Below, in pieces: positions 39,919 to 53,093 of a stretch of DNA of 64,000 nucleotides. The stretch is taken from assembly GCA_013400115.1 (NCBI GenBank), contig VXBP01002557.1, positions 84,547-148,546 of the forward strand, in the 5' to 3' direction. Position numbers and translations under genes: made by a program. This DNA comes from Rhinopomastus cyanomelas. Lineage: Eukaryota; Chordata; Aves; Bucerotiformes; Rhinopomastidae. The notes under the pieces are model-generated. The model was not told where the DNA came from, searched no databases, and saw nothing but the letters and a program-made list of their open reading frames with translations. Each line of letters begins with the position of its first letter. Position 1 is the stretch's first letter.

Positions 39919-42689
39919 GCTGAGCCTTACCAGAAAACAACCATCCGAGTAGTAAACTCCAGGAAAAAAAATTATTAAAAACCAGCAAAAAAACTTTTAT
40001 AAAAAAGTAGCAAAACTCAGCTTTGTTGTTGTGCTGTCTCCTGGCTGATTTCTGAAGCCAAACTCCTAGGAGGAAATGCACTTGGACTTCACATGCACAC
40101 AGTCAGCATGAAGAGATGCTGGGAAGGATGCCTGCATGTCCCTTCTCTCAAATATGCCCCCATATGATCCAACTGCAGCTGTCAGAGTCATCTCTCCCTG
40201 CACTTGGTAACCCGAGGCTCTGCAAGCGAACGGTAGCTGCTTGCCTTGCCTGCCTTCCTAAGGCAACACTTGCTCAACAAACACAAATATGTTTACTGTG
40301 GAAACTTTGTGCTTGCCTTAGTGCCCTCACTCTTTGCCAGGTGTTTTTCTTTTTATACCCACAGGAGACACAGAGCCATGTTCTAATATAGAAATATAGG
40401 TTCATGGGCATGTGTTTATTAATAAACAGGTGGACAAATATATTTGCTTACTGTCTCATTTGAGTGATTTATTTGGTTATTTTTAGACCTGTTAGACATG
40501 CAGACTTAAAGCAGCAGCATCACGGACTGGCTATTGTAATGCAGTGAAGCTACACTCGGACTTTTTTTCCAAGAAGGAAAAAAACCACATATGTGGGCAT
40601 CCCAGCACTAGTCAGCCCTAGTTTTTTCTCACCAGTTTTAAGCCAGTCTCAATGTTGTCTTCCATTACGCTGCTTGAAGGATGTCAGCAAGATGTTCAGT
40701 GGCCAGGTAGACCAGGACCCTCTCAAAGGACTGCATTGCAAAATCTGGTCAAGCATCCTGATAGCAGAAAACATGCTGTTCTAAGTAATGCTAGCTGTGG
40801 GAATATAATACACACACACCCCAAAAAAATCATGTTTTTTCCTTCTGTTATGAAAAGGAGCCTGACATACTGCTTTCATAGCCCTGGGAGTCTTCGGGGG
40901 AGACTAGAAACAGGCTGTTTAGCCCCATGAATGTCCAGAGGGGAATGAGACTGATACCAATATAAGAGAAAGGGCTACAGCCTCTGGTATCTCCTCTTCT
41001 TCCCCCACAGGATACCCAAGATTTTGGGCGTGCAAATGTGATCCCACTCAGATCAGGCTGCTTAGGGATCCTCCCAAACAAGTCACCATTAATGCAATTT
41101 GTAAATGAAAAAGATAAAAAGCAGAACCTCCTTTGCTCAGGAGACTGCTTTCTCTTTCTGAAGATGCAGATCCATGAGGACATACCTCAGGGAGGGGGCC
41201 TGACACAGCACAGTCAGACAAGGGGCTGCTCATGAGATGGACCGCCAAGCAAGAGCTCCTAAACTCTTATGGGTCACTCAGGGTGCCCTAAAATGTTTTG
41301 CTCCAACCAGATCATTGTTGGTTCCTGAAAACTGCGCAGGGCCTCCCTGAGGTGGCTGCTCCGGGTTTCATACCTCTCTCGGGATGCAGTCAGAGCTGAA
41401 CAGGCACTTTCATTGTTCCTAGCATCCTCCTGCTACCCTGTTGCAATAAGCAGGGATGATTGTCAACTTCGGCCAAATAAGCAAGCATAAATGCCAGTAA
41501 GAGAAAACATTGCATACATCCCTCATCTGGAAATTATTTTTGTTTGTATTTATGTTCCCACATGTTGTCAGGGTGATGTCTGGGCTCAAGCCCACATGTG
41601 GAAAAATCTGGACTGTGCCCTGTACTAGGAAAGTCTCTAACTCAGAGGCTGAAGTGCGTTTACTCCTCCTTGTCTCCCAAAAACAGCCCGTGTGCTTGCC
41701 TTTACGGTTCTGAGCACAGACTCTCTTATCCAGAGAAAAGTATAGAATAGACAAGAGGTTTATTTTTACACGCTGGAGCAGGAAGGAGCCCTCTTTTCTG
41801 TGCCAGGAGAAGAAAAAGAACAGCATGTCCAGAAAGGAGCATGATCATCTGCGTCACACTTTATGGTACAGCCCAGGCTCAGCTACCTGAGTTGAACCAG
41901 GAAACTGCCCTACATCCTCTGAGAAAGGCCAAACGCAGCTCAGACACCTCTGTTAGGGAACACCTCTGCTTCCTCCCAGCCAAGAACAGTTCTTCACCAC
42001 TTAAACTTTAATGCCAGCAAACTGCCTTCAGACTCAGCCTCTTTTATGGCTGAATTGGCCCTCTCACCTAAAAGCAAAGCAAACGAACAAACAAAAGCCC
42101 CAAAAAGCAAATCCAAAACATTCCCTAGTACAGTACCTGCTGAAGGTTCATTCCTCAAAGGACCTCACCCACTAGCTGCTCCTTGCTGTAATCTTCCTTC
42201 TTGATCATTCTCTGGAACATCTGCCCTGAAACCACCTTTACTAGCAGCCTTCAGCAGCAGCAGCCCACCCAGTCATCTGAGTTCCTCCCTTATGACCACA
42301 GCTGAGACCTCTGGTTAGCCCCAGGCCCAGGTGAGACTCCCTTAACCCGGCTGTTTGAGTACACATGAGAGTGGAGCCATGGCTCTGACAAATTCGGCGA
42401 GGCTCAGCCTTCACTGACATAGCTGAGACTTTCACCTGGGCGAGGGCCCCTGTTTGTTTTGGTCACTGCTCCAAGAACATAAAGAGCAGAAGCAGCACAT
42501 AGATTTGGAGCCCATCACCCTTGGTCACAGATGAAAGTGCACAGGATGTCAAAATGTGCAGGTTGTGTTTCTACCTCTGTTCATGTGCCCATCAAAAAAC
42601 ACGGGCTGCTAATACCTCTGCACTGCCTCAGCAGCTGACCAGAGGAAGCAAAGCAAGGTGAAGAGTGACTGAGCTTAGGAAAGTGGTGA
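39919..42689. other. intergenic, nothing recognised
   Basis: No gene or repeat is recognised. A 135-codon open frame at 41419-41826 (minus) has no domain and reads like translated non-coding DNA. Confidence 0.6.
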
Positions 42690-42790
42690 TAGGTAATTAG
42701 GTGATAGATGATTAGTAATTAGATAATAGGCTGCACTTGATGATCTTAGAGGCCTTTTCTGACTTCAATAATTCTATGATTCTGTGACTG
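42690..42790 (+). mobile_element. short CR1 3' tail
   Basis: GGCTGCACTTGATGATCTTA, GAGGCCTTTTCTGACTTCAA and AATTCTATGATTCTGTGA are the last part of a CR1 on the plus strand. Just before it lies a run of TAATTAG/GATGATTAG-like units (about 42690-42730). Confidence 0.8.
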
Positions 42791-43601
42791 AGAATGTGAC
42801 CTTGAAGACCTAAACTTTTCTTTGCTAGGGCTTCTCTCTTTGCCTCCATGATGGTTGCTATCACATGGCAAAACTAATCAGAAAGATCATTCTGTTGCTG
42901 CTGCCTCCACTTGTAGGCCCTGGGGATTTTAGCTGAGTCTTCTCTGTGTTACACTTCCTCTGGAGCGTACAAGTGGGCTTGAGATGATCTGCAAGGGTGA
43001 AGTGTGTGTGCTAATGCCAGGCATGGGGAACAGCAAGTGGCTTTTATAACACAGTGGCATTAGAGCTTGCACCCTGAGGTGGGTGTCTTCCAAAGACAAG
43101 CTGAACATTGTCCCGTGTAAACATGTATGAACATGAGAGAAGACTGTTCTAGTGAGCCATCCATGCTTTGGTCACAGAAATCCGATTTCTGAGTTTGTCG
43201 GAAAGTGAAGGCAAAGTAAACTTCAGAGAGAGTTGCTGAAGTTTGAGAAAAAGCCCAAACAAACCACTGAGATTCTTGAAACTGGCATTTTGACCAAAAA
43301 AAGCATCACAAAAAATGGAAAAAAGCCCCAAAATTAATTTGAAAAAAAATTGACTAGTGGAAGAGCTTGGTCTAGAAGGAGAGGTGCTGGCACAAGATAC
43401 AAGCAAATTGCAGAGAGCCCTCCACTGCCTTCGCGCCACGTTGTCCCACTGCTTCCCCATTAACATAAACGGAGATGAGAGATCTTCAAGGAGAAGTTAA
43501 GAGATTATTGGGGTCTTCGCTCTGTCTGCACAGCCACGTGAGCACAGCAAGTCACCAAACAGCATGTCACTGAAATAACCTCCCAGCTGGCTGCAAAGTT
43601 T

Positions 43602-43795
43602 TCACAGAATCATCAGAGTTGGGAGGGACATCAAGCAATCATCAAGTCCAACCCCACCCCCCCACCAAAGCAGGACTGCCCAGAGCACATTGCACAGGGC
43701 TGCACCCAGGCAGGGTTTGAATATCTCCAGAGAAGGAGACTCCACAACCTCTCTGGGCAGTCCATTCCAGTTTTGCACCAGAAACTTTGTCTTTA
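43602..43795 (-). mobile_element. CR1 3' end
   Basis: CACAGAATCATCAGAGTTGG, CATCAAGTCCAACCCC, AGAAGGAGACTCCACAACCT and CTGGGCAGTCCATTCCAGT match the reverse complement of a CR1 3' region. The tail side is at 43602. Confidence 0.85.
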
Positions 43796-46700
43796 ACAGT
43801 ACCTCATCAATAGAGTCTTGCTGGTCAAATCACAACATGTTCAGTTCACAAAAGGAGCCTCCATGGAAAAAACAGGAGGAAGAAGGAGCATCACTTCCAA
43901 ATACCTAACACTGGCCAGTCCGGGCATCGCAAGGGATGCAGTGGGGCCAGCCCACAGCATGGGAGCAACCCAGCATGTCTGGGAACTGAACCAGCATCCC
44001 CAGTGACTACCTATCACTGCAATAGCAATTCTGCAATCTCTCTTCCTTCCTCATCACTTTTGGTAAAGTCTTCCCTTTTTTTCCTAATGGAAAGGAATTC
44101 ATTCATTTTCTGGGCAGCCCCAAATATGCTTTGTTTGTCCTATGCATCTTCTTAGACTGCCAGCTGACTCAGGCCATCTCTAGCTCTGCAGATATACTGC
44201 ACTGATGACACAGGGACTCTATCTGTGAGGTTTCTCTGTGGGTTACGTACACCTACTCACTGTAAGGTAGGTAGGTAGAAGCCTCTTTCTCAACAGCATA
44301 TCACTCTAGTCAGCGACTAGTTATTTGTTAATCCAGTAAACTGCCTTGAAAGTAATAATTAGAACTTCTCACAACAAAGAGCAGAGTTTATTCAATCCCA
44401 CAGAAATTACCTAGTTGTAGAAGCTGAATAAAAGATGAGAACAAACAGCAGAGATTACGTGGGGCTAGATCTTCTTTACTAACTTTCAAAACAGGCACTC
44501 TTGCGTAATCTAAACCATTTGTGTTACCAGGTAACAGCTAGCGAGTGCATCAGCAGCTGATCATTTTCTTTAAAACAAATGTTTTTAAGAAGATTAAGCA
44601 GAAAACATCAAAGTTAAAGAGGGAAAGGTTGTAGGGAGATGTACAGGAAGATACTGCAAGGTTTGAGACGGATTTTAGTGCAAGGAAATGGCTGGGAGTG
44701 CTCATCAGCCCCCTTTTGATGGCACCATAAGGACAAAATCTTAAAGGACATGGAAGTGCTTTATGGGGTGGTGAAGTCAGTAAAAAAAAAAAATAAAGCT
44801 GAACTTCTTGCTATTTACTGTGGGAGCCAACATGGTCCCCACAGAAGATGAACAGGAATCCATCTGCAGAGAGAGCCACTGTCAGGAGTAAAAAAGTCAC
44901 AAGCAGATATTGCCAAGTTGTTCACCTACCGAACCCCAGGTCCTGCTAAAAGAGTGAGGATCACAACCAGACCGACATCACTCATGCTTCATCAGCACCA
45001 TAAGTACACTTGTCATTCCTTGTGCTTGACCTCTTGATGGTGTGAAGCCTATTAAACAGGTATAGAAACATCTCCACTTGCCTAACAGGGTGCTTCTATT
45101 AATTGCACCTATAGATCAGTGTGTGTACGTCTCAAAATCACATCAGGTGATGGAGCTGCGCTTAACTCTGGGTCTGAGAAGGAACTGGCACATTTGGATT
45201 TGCTCTACAACTCTGCCACAAGCTTCTCAAATAATATAGATCCTTTTTTCTGCCTTGGCACAATGAGGTGACAATTTCTCTTCAGGGGGCTTGAAAGGCT
45301 TCATTCCACACTGGGAAGCACACTCTGCTTCTCAGCTCAAAGATGCTAGACAAGCGCCAAATATTATTACAATTCATTGAGCACAGCTGATTTGTTTTGC
45401 TGAGTTTAACATGAGGATGCAGGAGCAAAGCAGGGAAGGTGGCTCCAGCTCTCTCTGGATTCATGGTCCTGCACCTGATCTGTCGCACGGTATCAGGTAA
45501 CAGGCATGAAGTCATCAGGACCAATTTTAATTTGCTAATCATTCCTTTTAGGCAGGCGTGGCACAAACTGATGGCACGAAACTTTCGTGGCTGTCACTGA
45601 TCTCATGCACAAGCCTGGGTTATCTGCAAGGCAGTGCCAGCGGTACCAACTGAGGCAACTAGGCTGTGCTTGAGAAGGGCTGTTGCGAGCTTTGGTGCCA
45701 AAGAAAACCCACACTATCGTGAAAGGAAATGTGTTACTCATATGTGTTTATTTACCAGTTGTTAGAATACCCTGTGAGGAGACTAAAGGTCCCAGGTGGC
45801 AGGTAAATGAACACCCTCCAGTTGTGCCATTAATTCCTAGGGAGCAAGTTTACCCGCAAACTTGTCAGCTGTAACTAACTTGATTTTTCTGAGAGGACAA
45901 ATTGGCCATCACCCCAGGCTCTCCTCCTTTCAGCCAAAGCTGACCTTCCCCAGAAGCATCTGCCACTTCCAGAAAGGACAAGCCTACACTAGAGGAGTCT
46001 CATTAACTGCAAGGGGTTCCCCATGTCAGCCCTGCCCGAGGACACTGTCATTCACATCTCAGCTCCATGGTGCCACAGTGTCCTAGTCAGACCTGAGAAC
46101 CAGCACGGTGAAGCTGAGGTCCAGCACAGGCACTGGTCCATGGGTTCGCTTGCTGTGGCACTGCTGCCGTCAGCACAGCTCGAGTGTTTTTCCAGCCGCT
46201 CTGGCTGCAGGATGGCCATTCTGACATGACAAAATTTCCAAGCCCTTTGCCCTCCCTGATGCATTATCTGCCACCAGGGACACCCGGCCTGAATGAATCC
46301 AGCTCCTGCCAACTCTCTAAGGTCCAGGACAGCTTGTCCATGGAAAAACAACATACACCAGAGAAACAAAAACTGAGAGACTACCTGGCTGCTCTTTACA
46401 GACTTCTCAGAAAAAGTCAGCAGTCAGCTGCCAAACTCATGCGTTCACGTCACTCGTTCACTTATGGAAGGCAAGTTTACTAAATGCCTGGACACTTTTC
46501 AGCCCAATAGCCCAATCCTTATATTTGCAGTCATAATGTTGGAATAACTAGCAAGGCTTAAGCTGGTGCCTGCTGGACCCAACAGAAGAGGCAAATGCCA
46601 GAGGCTTTTTTAGATACAAAACAGTAATTCTTTGTACCTTGTTTTCTGTGTCTTGCTGGACACCACCCTCAGTCACTCATAAAACAATTCCTGGATAGAT

Positions 46701-47509
46701 GTTTCCACTAAAGATCTCAGAGTCTCTCGTAATTGTTGAGATTCCCGGTGTCTGGGTCATGTGGATAAACAGTATTTCTGATTTCGGAAGTGCTAAGATT
46801 CACTCGAGGCCACTCCAAGTATCAGCTAGAGAGGGGATGAAAAGGCAGTACCCTTAATATGAGGAAGGGGACCTGAGGGCCTGACAGTGAGCAGTCCCTA
46901 CCCTTTCTCTTTGGACCACCAACTGTCCAAGTCCCAGCCTGTCATTAACTAAACCCCTGCTGAAAGGCTGCTGTTGCCTCAGAACACTGCGGACCAGCTG
47001 CTCTGATGCCAGCTGCTAGTTCCGACCATTCTCCTCCTGTTCAGCAAGTAGGGTCCTTTCTGCAAGAAGAGCCCATCACACTGTGTGTGCCGGCAAAGGC
47101 AGAACAGGGCCTGTTACACCATAACTTGGTTCACCTTCTGCTTTTCTTCCTTCGTTCCCTTCCAGAAAACTGCAGGCCACATTCACTTCAATTTTCTCTC
47201 GATTTCAGGTTGGTTACGAATCCCGCGTGCACAGGCGTGCACCAGTGCAAGAGAGAGAAGCCCTGGCTTTCCCGACAGTTACTTGTCATTCTTGTATTTC
47301 ACTCCCATTTTACTCAACACCTCAGCTTGCTGTGCTGGGCAGAGATGCAAACACTGTCCTCTGCTCATGGACAGTCTCATCAGCTGTTGCTCTAAACCTC
47401 AAGGTGCTTGAAAAGTGAGCTGGGGCTCAGTGAAATGCTGGCCCAGGCACACACACTCCACAGAGCAGGGTGGGTGAGCTGACGTAGGGTCTCCACAACA
47501 GACTTACAA
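43796..47509. other. intergenic, nothing recognised
   Basis: Only a short GTAG run near 44266 stands out. No coding signature. Confidence 0.6.
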
Positions 47510-47612
47510 TCACGGAATTGTTTAGGTTGGAAAAGACCTTTAAGATCATTGAGTCCAATCATCAGCCTAGCACAGCCAGAACTTCTCCAAGAGCTGAGAG
47601 GTTCACCCAGGC
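47510..47612 (-). mobile_element. short CR1 3' tail
   Basis: TCACGGAATTGTTTAGGTTG, GAAAAGACCTTTAAGATCAT and TGAGTCCAATCATCAGCCTA are the reverse complement of a CR1 3' end. Truncated after about 100 bp. Confidence 0.85.
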
Positions 47613-49070
47613 TTAGTTCAAGTACTTACATGGGCTTTGAGTCAGCCTAAGCACAAAACCATGAGAAAAGTGATACTTGGGTAGGGAACATGTCAATAGA
47701 TGAAGGATGTGTTCCAGCTCCAGCTGCAGAAAAACCTGCCCTGAGCTGGCACTGCAGATCTAAGCTCAAACCCGTAAGACAGTGAGCACTGAGGAGTTAC
47801 AGCCTCACAATATAAAACCGTTTGACCAGAACAGTCCCATCCCTTTAGCTGTATGCAAACACACACTAGATGTTAAGCTCAAAAGAGTCTTCACAATAGC
47901 TATTTCTCATGCACCACACTTCTTCAAACAACACACCCACACAAAAACAGGAACCAAACTAAAACCTGTGGGATAAGAAATTAAAAGTCACAACCATAGA
48001 TGTCCCAGAAGAAACAACTGGGGGAAGCCAAGAACCCACCAGTGTTGGCAGTCCCTGCCTCAGCTGAGAACATTTTTCTCTGGCTAAGCCACAGCAGTCA
48101 CTGTCCTTGGCTTGCACTGGAGTCAGTGTGAGTTTAGCACAAGTCATTCTTTAAAAGCAACGTCTCTGAATACCAAGCAAGCAAAGCATGGCAGTCGCTG
48201 AGCTGAATGAATAAGGGGTTTCATAGGTGCTGTCAGAAGGAGAGAAGGAAAATCCCAGCTGGCTCCAAACAGCTTTCTCTGTGTTTTGGCAGGTCTTTGG
48301 TATTTCTCCCACATGGGGAGCACAGGTCTGAGCTGAGAGCCTGTGGTACAGCACAGCCAGGCTTACATAACCCAAGGGGCCCAAGGTAATCATTAATGCT
48401 GGCTTAGTACCACTGGCTTTGTGCTGGAGTCACCTGGTTGCTTGGATTAGATGTATAGTGGCTATTTAGACATGGAGAAGGCTCCCGCACAAGGATTTAA
48501 GTGGAAACAGGCCCCTGGGGAAGGGAGAGAGCAGGGGGCTGTTGCAAAAATTACGCTGTCTAAACCCAAGCTCTCCTCCGGGGAGCCAGAATTGCCACCT
48601 TTCATCACACCACTCTGCTCGGCGGGCTGGTTTGCTTTCCATAACAGCGCAGCTCCCTGAGCTCCTCCACAAACTGCTAGTGGAAAAATCCCCCACATAA
48701 CACAGGGGAGCAGGACCCTTCTCAAGGAATTTTACCTTGGTGACTCTCAAGTGCTACACACCTGCGAGCAAGCTCTGATTCTTCTCCCCTTGACATCCTT
48801 TCCAAAGCTAGACATGATCAATGCACTCTGACTTTAGCTCATGCCCCATTTTTGCTTATTTTATGTCTCACTTATACATCCTGTTTCTCTTTACCCTCTA
48901 CAAGCTGATGTTATTGACGTGCGGCCTGTGCCACTATCTGGGGCAAAGGAGATGTGGGACTTCTTGGCTACTTCCTCTCTGCATTGCTCTGAGGTCTCAG
49001 ACACATCATTCTACTGCTCTGTGTTTAGCCATGGGTCACACAAGTCAGGTCACCTTACACAAACATCACT

Positions 49071-49117
49071 TTATTCTTTATGCTTAGTCCTTATTCTTTA
49101 TGCTTAGTCCTTATCTT
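49071..49117. repeat. 20-bp tandem repeat, two perfect copies plus part
   Basis: TTATTCTTTATGCTTAGTCC at 49071-49090 and again at 49091-49110, followed by a partial TTATCTT. Confidence 0.9.
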
Positions 49118-49713
49118 GAGTACAACCTTCAAACTGGCAGCTCCCCGTCCTTCACAACACTATTCCTTCACCACTAGCTCTAATAAGCAGCCATAAATCA
49201 CCAGCAAAACCTTTCTGGAACCAGATCGTGACCATTACGGGAAGGCTCTAACCCTGCACACCCGTCCATTCACACCTTGGAAACCCAAAGAGTGATGCTG
49301 TAAGTCATCGGGACTCAGGCCTACACATAGTGGTGCCCTGCTGTGCTTTGCTGTGTGGAGCGTTACTGCAGGGATGTCATAATCTTACCTAAAGTCGTGG
49401 CATCAAAGCACTTAAATATATGCTTGTCTTCAGCTGGATAAAGAGTCATCAGGCTTTGGGCCAGGCCACATCTTTTCCCACAAATCAGCAAGGCCCTGGC
49501 AAGCCACTAATTCCACAAAAAACAAAGATCAAATTTCTTTTGAAAGTTTCTTGGGTTTTGAGACAAACCTCTGAAAACATCACTAATTTTCATGCAGAAC
49601 TCACTTTCCTTTCACAGCAAACGTGATACTGCTCCATGGAGCAGTTTTGACCTAAGTTTCCTTACAGCTATTAACCAGAAAAACTCCACAATCCACACTC
49701 ACACACTGCACTT

Positions 49714-49775
49714 AGAACAGAAAGGGAAAAAGGAAGAAAGCAAAAAAAAGAAAAGAAAGAAGGAAAGATTAAGTG
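49714..49775. repeat. polypurine tract
   Basis: About 60 bases that are almost only A and G (AGAAAGGGAAAAAGGAAGAA, AAGAAAAGAAAGAAGGAAAG), broken by single C and T bases. It could be a decayed GAAA-type microsatellite. Confidence 0.75.
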
Positions 49776-50709
49776 TTTCATGGAAAATATTCCAGGCTAA
49801 AACACAGCTTAGATCTTAGATTCTGTCCTGCTGTGCTCCAGCAGCAGGGATTTTACATTAGTCCATTCCAGCCTCTTGCAGAAGAGCAACTTCTGCCCCA
49901 GGTGTCTTGCAGGATGCATTGCCCAACACTACAGCAATATCAGAACTCCAGATGAGGTGGGGAGAACACCGAGATGCTGGTTAAAACAAAGCAGCTGGTT
50001 TAATGCATGATGTCGATAGGGTGAGAACAGAAGGGAATCAGAGGTCCTCTTGGTGCAGGCTTGCTAGTGACTAACCCTTAAATCAGCTGTCCTTAAGACT
50101 CTGGTCTTCAGGCTACAACTCAGGAGCTCAGGAGGTAACAATAACACAGAACAGAACTTATGCCTTGGTTTTCTTACCAGACTCATAGGGGTGTTCTGGA
50201 AAAAACAGTCAGGGGTCTGGAGAGGCTTGGTTCATCAGCTGGCAGGTTTTGGTGTTTGTTCTTCGGGGAGGGATTTTAAACCCTAAGTGCCCATCAGTCT
50301 CGGAGTGATTCTTGCTGGGAGAAGATCTGGACCCACTGCACCATTGCTCCCATGGAGCTGCAGAAGTGATTTTTAACACCAGTAATGTTGCTGGTTTCTT
50401 CTTCCAGTGGAGACCAAGCAACCAAGACCAAGCAAGAGATGTCCCAGCTTGCACATCACGAGAGCATATGTTCCAATTGGAAGCAATGGCTGTTGCAGAA
50501 CAGGGTGTCTTCTCCTCAGGCCTGAGGCATGCTTTGTAACACAGATCCTCCACATCGCTCTTTCAGATGTGGGATTTACAGAAGAGCCAACTGAAGTACC
50601 TTGGCACCAAGACCTCCGCCATGCCGAGCCTCTCTTTCCCAATCTAATCCTGCGACTATTGGTCTTACTGCTTGCTCCTTCCATCCAAGGATCACACAAA
50701 CATAAATTA

Positions 50710-50870
50710 AGCCCTGCAGTATCACTACCATTCATTATGATCCCAATTTTATAGGAAAGAACTGGGACACACAGCAACTGAATCCTTTGTCCTGCATCAC
50801 ACAGTGAGTCACCATCACAGCCATCAAGCAGGCTGCAAATCCCTGCCCCCTTCATACTGACCACTAGAGC
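50710..50870 (-). mobile_element. MIR/CORE-SINE-like remnant
   Basis: Read on the minus strand, 50710-50870 follows the MIR order: a tRNA-type head ending in GGGATTTGCA, then CACTGTGTGATGCAGGACAA, CAGTTCTTTCCTATAAAAT and GGGATCATAATGA. These match the MIR core (TGTGTGACCTTGGGCAA; CAGTTTCCTCATCTGTAAAAT). It is diverged, as expected for an ancient amniote SINE. It overlaps a 163-codon open frame that I regard as chance. Confidence 0.55.
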
Positions 50871-51238
50871 TCAGATTTCCTCAAAACCTGCTTGCTCTAA
50901 TTTATGAGCCACAGTTTTACTGTAGCTGAAGACCTGTTCCACAGTAGTCAAAATCCACAGAAGGTATTCGAGTCCCAGCAAAGTTGTCAGGCAAGGTGAG
51001 AGGACTTCAGAGAAGGGAGAGCAGAAACTTCTTGCACCTCCCAAGAACTTTGAGATGAAATAAAACTTCTGAAGACAGCTTCATAACTGTTCCATCATCA
51101 TCTCCTCGTTACCCAGCACCTGAAAAGTTACATCCAGGCGAATCAAAGTTTCAAGCACTTGTCCTGATTACAGAGCTGGCTACAAAGAAAATTGATGAAT
51201 AATGATTTCAAGAAGGAATTTACAATTTCCATGTTCAT

Positions 51239-51244
51239 TTTATT
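51239..51244 (-). terminator. KLF15: candidate KLF15 poly(A) signal AATAAA
   Basis: Plus strand reads TTTATT, so the minus strand is AATAAA in the context CAATAAAATG. Cleavage would be expected about 10-30 nt further on, near 51210-51230. An alternative AATAAA on the same strand lies at 51399-51404. Confidence 0.55.
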
Positions 51245-51299
51245 GTCAAAGTAAATATATCTTCATGAAGAACAAAAGAAAATATACAGAATTGTAACT

Positions 51300-51408
51300 T
51301 ATGTACACGGGCTGTATAGGTATTTGTGTTTCCAATTTACACAAATTTTTGATACGTCATTAAAAGATATTTCATATAGATATGCATCTATGTACAGTTT
51401 TATTTACA
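51300..51408 (-). promoter_or_regulatory. cluster of three Pumilio-type elements in KLF15 3' UTR
   Basis: Minus-strand TGTACATA at 51300-51307, TGTACATA at 51389-51396 and TGTAAATA at 51401-51408. All three fit the PUM-domain consensus UGUANAUA. They lie 55-170 nt before the distal poly(A) signal, a common place for working PUM sites. The matches are seen directly; binding is inferred. Confidence 0.5.
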
Positions 51409-52404
51409 TACATTCATAGGATGTGATATAAACCAGTCAATAGATGATAGTTCATTTATATTAATTTCTAGAGGACAAAAGGAATGCATTTGCTTTAGCT
51501 AGACCTGCTGTTCTTGCACAGCAAGGGCCTCTGCTCTGACTAGCGCTACAATCGCAGTTTCCATCTCCCATTTGGCCAACAAAAAGACAAACAGATGCTG
51601 TCTGCGAATGGAAAGGAAATGCAACATCCATTACAAAATCATTCCTAATTACTGAATTCTATTTTCTTCTAAAGCTTCTTACAATCGCCAGAGTTCAAAA
51701 GGAAAAACAAAACAAAACCACAAACAAAATCACTTGCCTGCTACCATCTGATTATTTGTTTAAATTCCCTTCTTAGCCAGCTACCTCACAAATTTGTTTC
51801 TTTTGGCTACTGTTCTCACCCATTTGCCCATCCCAGCTGCATGGAGCTCTGACATGGCTGTCGGTAAGGAGGGGATTAGCGCTGAAGATCACCCTGGAAC
51901 AGAAGATCCCAGGGTGCTGTCCCAGCAGGCAACAATCCCTCCCACCCTCCCCTGGGCACACGTACATCTGACAAGACCCTGCCGGCCAGTGAACAGACAG
52001 ACTTAGCTTAGCTCCAGCCAGTGAGACATTGATTTGTGGGGGATGCTCAGGGTGCCCAGTGCTCACCAGGACCACCAGGCACCACTGGAGCTGGCACTCT
52101 GGTTTCTCCCCCAGGGTCATACAAGAGGACAGGAGCAGAGACAGCAACAGAGTTCAGCCATTCTCACAAATGGCTTCCTGCTGCTTTACGCACCCGACAG
52201 CAGCTCTTCTGCGAAAGACAGTGGATGCTGCGACCCAGAGTCAAAGGAAAGCAGCATTTCCTTTGATGCATGGCCATCCCTTCACACCCATGGCAGCCCA
52301 TGGCAGACACATGCACACAGTGCACTCAGCCACACCAAAGGCTCCACTCCAAGCCATTTCATACAGCCTGAGCTTCCGATTTTGCTTGGGACATACCTTT
52401 GCTT

Positions 52405-52460
52405 AAATATATATATATATGTATGTATTAATATATATACATAAATATTTATATATAGCC
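52405..52460. repeat. AT-rich simple repeat
   Basis: Runs of ATATATAT with interspersed GTATGTATT and ACATAAATATTTATATA. It lies in the inferred KLF15 3' UTR and is likely to vary in length between individuals. Confidence 0.85.
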
Positions 52461-53093
52461 CTAGCCAAGGAAAAGGTAAATGAGGGCTGAGGTCAGAGCA
52501 GCACAGAGGTGCATTTCAGCACTCACAATGCCTTGCCTTCCCCTGCCCCCAACTCTCACTGTTCCTCCTCCTGTGGCCAGACCCTACAAATCCTTGGCTC
52601 AGGCAACCCAAAAACAAAGGAGTTGTTTTCATTTTAAAAGGAATTTGCTGTTTCCAAACTGGACAAATAGAGCAGCTTAATAAAAACTCACAATGAATGG
52701 CCTGTACATGAGCAAAGCCCTTAGGAATGCCAGGGCTATAATTAACTAGCAGCAAGCAACTCTTACATTTTCCTGTGCAGCAGAAAACAGCTAAAAATAA
52801 AACATTGCAATTTCCAAAAGAAGCAGCAGTGAAGGAAGGAAAGATGGAAGAAAGGGAAAATAACATCCCTAAAAAAAAAATAGACAAGGAAGAAGCATCC
52901 CCCTCCCTCAACCCAAAAAGAACTTGATTCTCAAATCATCTGTAAAGGACATGGGACATTCAGACATGGTGGTATCAAGTAACAGCATCGACTGTTCTGT
53001 GGAAACAAATAAATTATCACTAGAAATATAGTGGGCAAAGTGCTGTCATCAGCTGTTGTGGGATGGCTGGGCAGGAGGGGAAGGCAGGGCCAA

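Larger units (their letters stand above)
47613..50709. other. KLF15 downstream flank
   Basis: Holds the 20-bp tandem repeat at 49071 and the polypurine tract at 49714. No gene is recognised. Confidence 0.6.
51210..53093 (-). other. KLF15: KLF15 3' UTR (inferred)
   Basis: About 1.85 kb from the stop codon to a poly(A) signal at 51239-51244. The last 250 nt are AT-rich and carry three UGUANAUA motifs. An AT-rich simple repeat sits at about 52405-52460. The end is inferred from the signal; a second AATAAA at 51399-51404 could give a shorter form. No coding potential is recognised. Confidence 0.65.

Noticed and set aside
50373..50864. 163-codon minus-strand open frame
   Set aside because: Much of it is the MIR-like remnant read through. 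There are no domains and the composition is low in coding character.
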